The position numbers and the translations under genes are program-made. Below the pieces are notes generated by a model. That model made no database searches and had not been told where the DNA came from. It was given only the letters and a program-made list of their open reading frames with translations. A stretch of DNA of 64,000 nt from an uncultured Lachnospiraceae bacterium. GTDB taxonomy: Bacteria; Bacillota; Clostridia; Lachnospirales; Lachnospiraceae. Positions 61,649 through 64,000 of this stretch are shown here, piece by piece; position 1 is the first letter of the stretch; the number at the start of each line of letters is the position of its first letter. The DNA lies in assembly GCA_900539715.1 (NCBI GenBank), contig UQDA01000001.1, positions 62,001-126,000 on the forward strand, given 5' to 3'.

Positions 61649-63481
61649 CTATATGTTAGAATTTTCTTCTTTTGCTATACTATTCTTTACCCGTTTAAAT
61701 TTCAAAGCTGTTTTTTCTGGCTCTATAAACACTTTTAATTTATCGCTTGTTTTCAAAATGCTATAGCATTGAGGCGATGTATATGATAACAATTTTATAA
61801 ACGCACATGCAAAATATAAGCATACTCCAGAAGCTGCACTAGACTCACTTAAAAGTCCATGTGCAACTTCGTTCCTAATATTTGCCCCCGCCTTTTCATT
61901 TAATAATCCTCGAAATATAAATATAATATCATTATCATAGCAATCATTTAACTCTGGCAAATCAAAAATCGAACTAAGTACTTTCTCTTTTGAAGTCCCA
62001 TCATTTTCCAAAGTAACAGTTAATCCACCTACCTCTTTCGCTATATTTCTAAACAGGTTTTCTGCTTGAGGCGCAAGTATATGCATACTTTCGTAATATT
62101 GACCTTTTAGAAACATATAAATAGCAGATTTTATTATACGCTCACGTCCAAATGGAATAATTGGATTATCCTTAGTCAAAAAAACCAAATCTTCTTCTTG
62201 AAATTCATATGACTCTTTTATATATTGTAATGCAAATTTTAAAACAAAATTTCCTGCGATTATTTGCTTCTGTAGTATTTTTTGAAAAATATGCAATTCT
62301 AACAATTCTAAATTTTTTCCCGGATCAGATATATCTAATGGTGGTAATGCTAACACACTTTGTCCTGAAGCATTAATCTTATTCGACCCAAACAAATGAC
62401 ATAATGGAAATTTTTTATACTGTTCAAATAACTCTTTTTTCATATCATCTCGTTTATAAAAAATTGTCATCTGAACTATTCTAATCACACACTCCTCAAA
62501 AGTCATGCCTTCCATATTTCTTTTAATATTTTCATATAATTTAGTTGCATCTACTTCTGTAATAATCGGCATCATCAATTTGGGAATTTCTCTTTGGATT
62601 TCTACTAATCGTTTGTGCACTCGTTCCGCATCATTTACCGCTCCATTATCTCTATAAATCTTAACTGCTTTTTGCAAAAAACGCTCCGCACTAAAAACCT
62701 CTTGCACATTACTATTCACTTTTTCTGTTTGTCGCTCGTAATAAGATGCTAATTCCAAGTATGTTCGTGCTATTGACACAGTATCTTTCTGAATCTTATA
62801 GCATTTTACTTTTAGTTCATATGCTCTCTCAACTTTAAGAATACTATTCATTTGGTTCTGAATAATTTTATCAATAGTTATTAATATTACCGATATATCT
62901 CCATATTTTTGTCTTATCACAATATCAAGCAACGATATAGATAAAAAGTCTGTATCCTGCCCATCAATTCTAATGATATGATCATAAATGGTGTTACAAC
63001 ATTTTTCATATAACTCTTGCTTTTTTATTTGAGCCGAAATAAATATTGCACGTTTTATTAAATCTAATGTCCCCACCCAATTTTCATACGAAAACAATAA
63101 CTCGAACATTTCTAAATAAGCATTAGCTGCTATACAAGCTGCATTATAATTGCTTTTTTGTGTCCACAGAATATCTGCTATGATTGCTCTAAGATTTAAT
63201 GGAACTTTGGATAAATCCATTGACTGCAAACTAATAAAATCTTCTTCTGTTAAGTCTTCTATAGCAAATGTCCTCTTTCCTTCCCATCTCATAAATGGAT
63301 GAAATTCGATTCCCTTATCTGTTACCTTTGTTCCCAATGAAGAAATATTTTTACACAAATCAAATGTTTTTTTATCTGTCTCCGTATCAAGTTGTTCTCT
63401 TTTTGTAGTTTCAAATAGATTTGCTGATAAACCACGCTTTTTCACAACAACAATTTCATTTAGTAAATCATATATATTCAA
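61649..63481 (-). CDS. DUF4209-like protein with HEPN-type RNxxxH motif
   Basis: A protein of 610 aa, AT-rich. The N-terminal ~400 residues are helical repeats. The C-terminal ~150 residues hold ESMHILAPQAENLFRNIAKE and ANIRNEVAHGLLS (Arg536 to His541, Rx4H), the DUF4209/HEPN pattern. The start is TTG 63481, with GGAGG six bases upstream. It is 47 bp downstream of another AT-rich gene, so the two are probably one operon. Its composition and motif resemble the defence genes at 20.7-26 kb; a defence role is inferred. Confidence 0.68.
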   Translation of the reverse strand: MNIYDLLNEIVVVKKRGLSANLFETTKREQLDTETDKKTFDLCKNISSLGTKVTDKGIEFHPFMRWEGKRTFAIEDLTEEDFISLQSMDLSKVPLNLRAIIADILWTQKSNYNAACIAANAYLEMFELLFSYENWVGTLDLIKRAIFISAQIKKQELYEKCCNTIYDHIIRIDGQDTDFLSISLLDIVIRQKYGDISVILITIDKIIQNQMNSILKVERAYELKVKCYKIQKDTVSIARTYLELASYYERQTEKVNSNVQEVFSAERFLQKAVKIYRDNGAVNDAERVHKRLVEIQREIPKLMMPIITEVDATKLYENIKRNMEGMTFEECVIRIVQMTIFYKRDDMKKELFEQYKKFPLCHLFGSNKINASGQSVLALPPLDISDPGKNLELLELHIFQKILQKQIIAGNFVLKFALQYIKESYEFQEEDLVFLTKDNPIIPFGRERIIKSAIYMFLKGQYYESMHILAPQAENLFRNIAKEVGGLTVTLENDGTSKEKVLSSIFDLPELNDCYDNDIIFIFRGLLNEKAGANIRNEVAHGLLSESSAASGVCLYFACAFIKLLSYTSPQCYSILKTSDKLKVFIEPEKTALKFKRVKNSIAKEENSNI

Positions 63482-63528
63482 TTGAATCCTCCTTTTCTAT
63501 TCTTATAGCCCACTCCATTTCCTTCTTT

Positions 63529-64000
63529 TCAATTACATCTCTCCATATTTCTCCATTCTTCCAACCAATCAACAATCATCTTCCCTCGTCTTAACCGTTC
63601 TGTTATAAATCCATACTCTACATTCTTAGGACAAGCAAAGTTGATCACTAAATCTACATTTTCGTTCAGCTCCTTCGCTATATGTTCTGCGGCTCCAGGC
63701 ACATCAAAACCCTCATACAGTCCAATCTCAATTTTCTGTAATCGTTCCAATGCTTCTCCTTCAATTTTTTCTCCTAGCATTTTGTTAATACCATATCCCC
63801 TGGATTTTACATATTCCCGAAATGTCTCATATTCTCTTTCATTGTGAAATACTGGCACCACCCTTAAAATCATTTTTAGTGCCTCTTCAGAGTAGTTTCT
63901 ACATACATGTGCAAAAACAAATTGAAACAAAAGATATCGAAAACTATCTTCAATATAATATGCCTCCACTGCTGGGAGTTCCGGCGGAAGTATCTCTGTT
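63529..64000 (-). CDS. Unknown protein, C-terminal part (runs off the right edge)
   Basis: The frame is open through the right edge, so the GTG at 63969 is not the start. The visible ~156 residues are soluble and helical (ILPPELPAVEAYYIEDSFR, YLLFQFVFAHVCRNYSEEALK, ERLRRGKMIVDWLEEWRN). No family recognised. It is upstream of the DUF4209-like gene in the same AT-rich block and probably part of the same system. Confidence 0.6.
   Translation of the reverse strand, partial: TEILPPELPAVEAYYIEDSFRYLLFQFVFAHVCRNYSEEALKMILRVVPVFHNEREYETFREYVKSRGYGINKMLGEKIEGEALERLQKIEIGLYEGFDVPGAAEHIAKELNENVDLVINFACPKNVEYGFITERLRRGKMIVDWLEEWRNMERCN

Noticed and set aside
1..64000. CRISPR arrays, rRNA or tRNA genes, riboswitches
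   Set aside because: No regularly spaced repeats, no tRNA-like cloverleaf or CCA-ending segments, no rRNA stretches and no recognisable riboswitch core were seen on reading.

Overview
The window reads as a chromosomal stretch of a gut-type Clostridia, most likely Lachnospiraceae. Support: strong AGGAGG-type ribosome binding sites, sigma-A promoters with 16-17 bp spacers, a SpmB sporulation protein, DUF3048 and DUF6128 proteins, glycan hydrolases (GH27, GH29) and many Tn1549-like or Tn4451-like mobile-element genes. The genus cannot be fixed from the sequence.

Positions 1-20,000 look like core genome with moderate GC. In order: the start of glycogen phosphorylase; a PadR-controlled SEDS (FtsW/RodA-like) membrane protein with a clear PadR-type operator/promoter; a GT39-like membrane glycosyltransferase with an RfbD reductase; a DUF3048 lipoprotein; a glycan cluster (GH27 alpha-galactosidase, small zinc protein, DUF4091 protein, inositol-phosphatase-like SuhB) divergent from an AraC regulator; a CcdA-TlpA fusion; a GH29 fucosidase, AI-2E permease and small alarmone synthetase; TadA; a MerR regulator; a DUF6128 protein; and SpmB.

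From about 20.6 kb to the right edge the DNA is a composite accessory island, with sharp changes in base composition, serine recombinases, relaxases, an IS3 element, pseudogenes and defence genes. The left edge carries a short remnant encoding HVETVVLLSRKDK-stop. This resembles the last codons of an RlmD/RumA-type rRNA methyltransferase, a known integration target. A matching copy with a longer downstream tail lies at 61.2-61.5 kb. The rest of the target gene is not in the window.

Inside the island, from left to right: a Hachiman-like pair (hamA, hamB) with a third SEC-C/TPR/HEPN-like gene; a serine recombinase plus a truncated one; an IS3 copy without matching target duplications; a frameshifted relaxase; a serine recombinase with an in-frame amber codon; a DUF1016 nuclease fragment; an unrecognised three-gene operon (metallo-beta-lactamase fold protein, unknown protein, four-helix membrane protein); an AbiL/RloAB-like pair; a STAND ATPase plus HEPN protein flanked by 27-bp inverted repeats; a mobilisable backbone (ParM, ParR, RepA, DnaC-like, DUF3847, RSF1010-like oriT, MobQ relaxase); XRE, ECF sigma and anti-sigma genes; TnpV and an intact serine recombinase; a MobV relaxase unit; a primase/SF3 helicase replication unit; a cadmium/zinc efflux cluster; an orphan recombinase tail; and a DUF4209-like HEPN gene with a partial neighbour.

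The best candidates for something undescribed are the MBL/unknown/4TM operon (32.1-34.0 kb), the STAND+HEPN cassette bounded by inverted repeats (36.6-40.1 kb), and the SEC-C/TPR/HEPN gene attached to Hachiman (20.7-22.7 kb). All functional calls come from reading motifs by eye; no database search was run.
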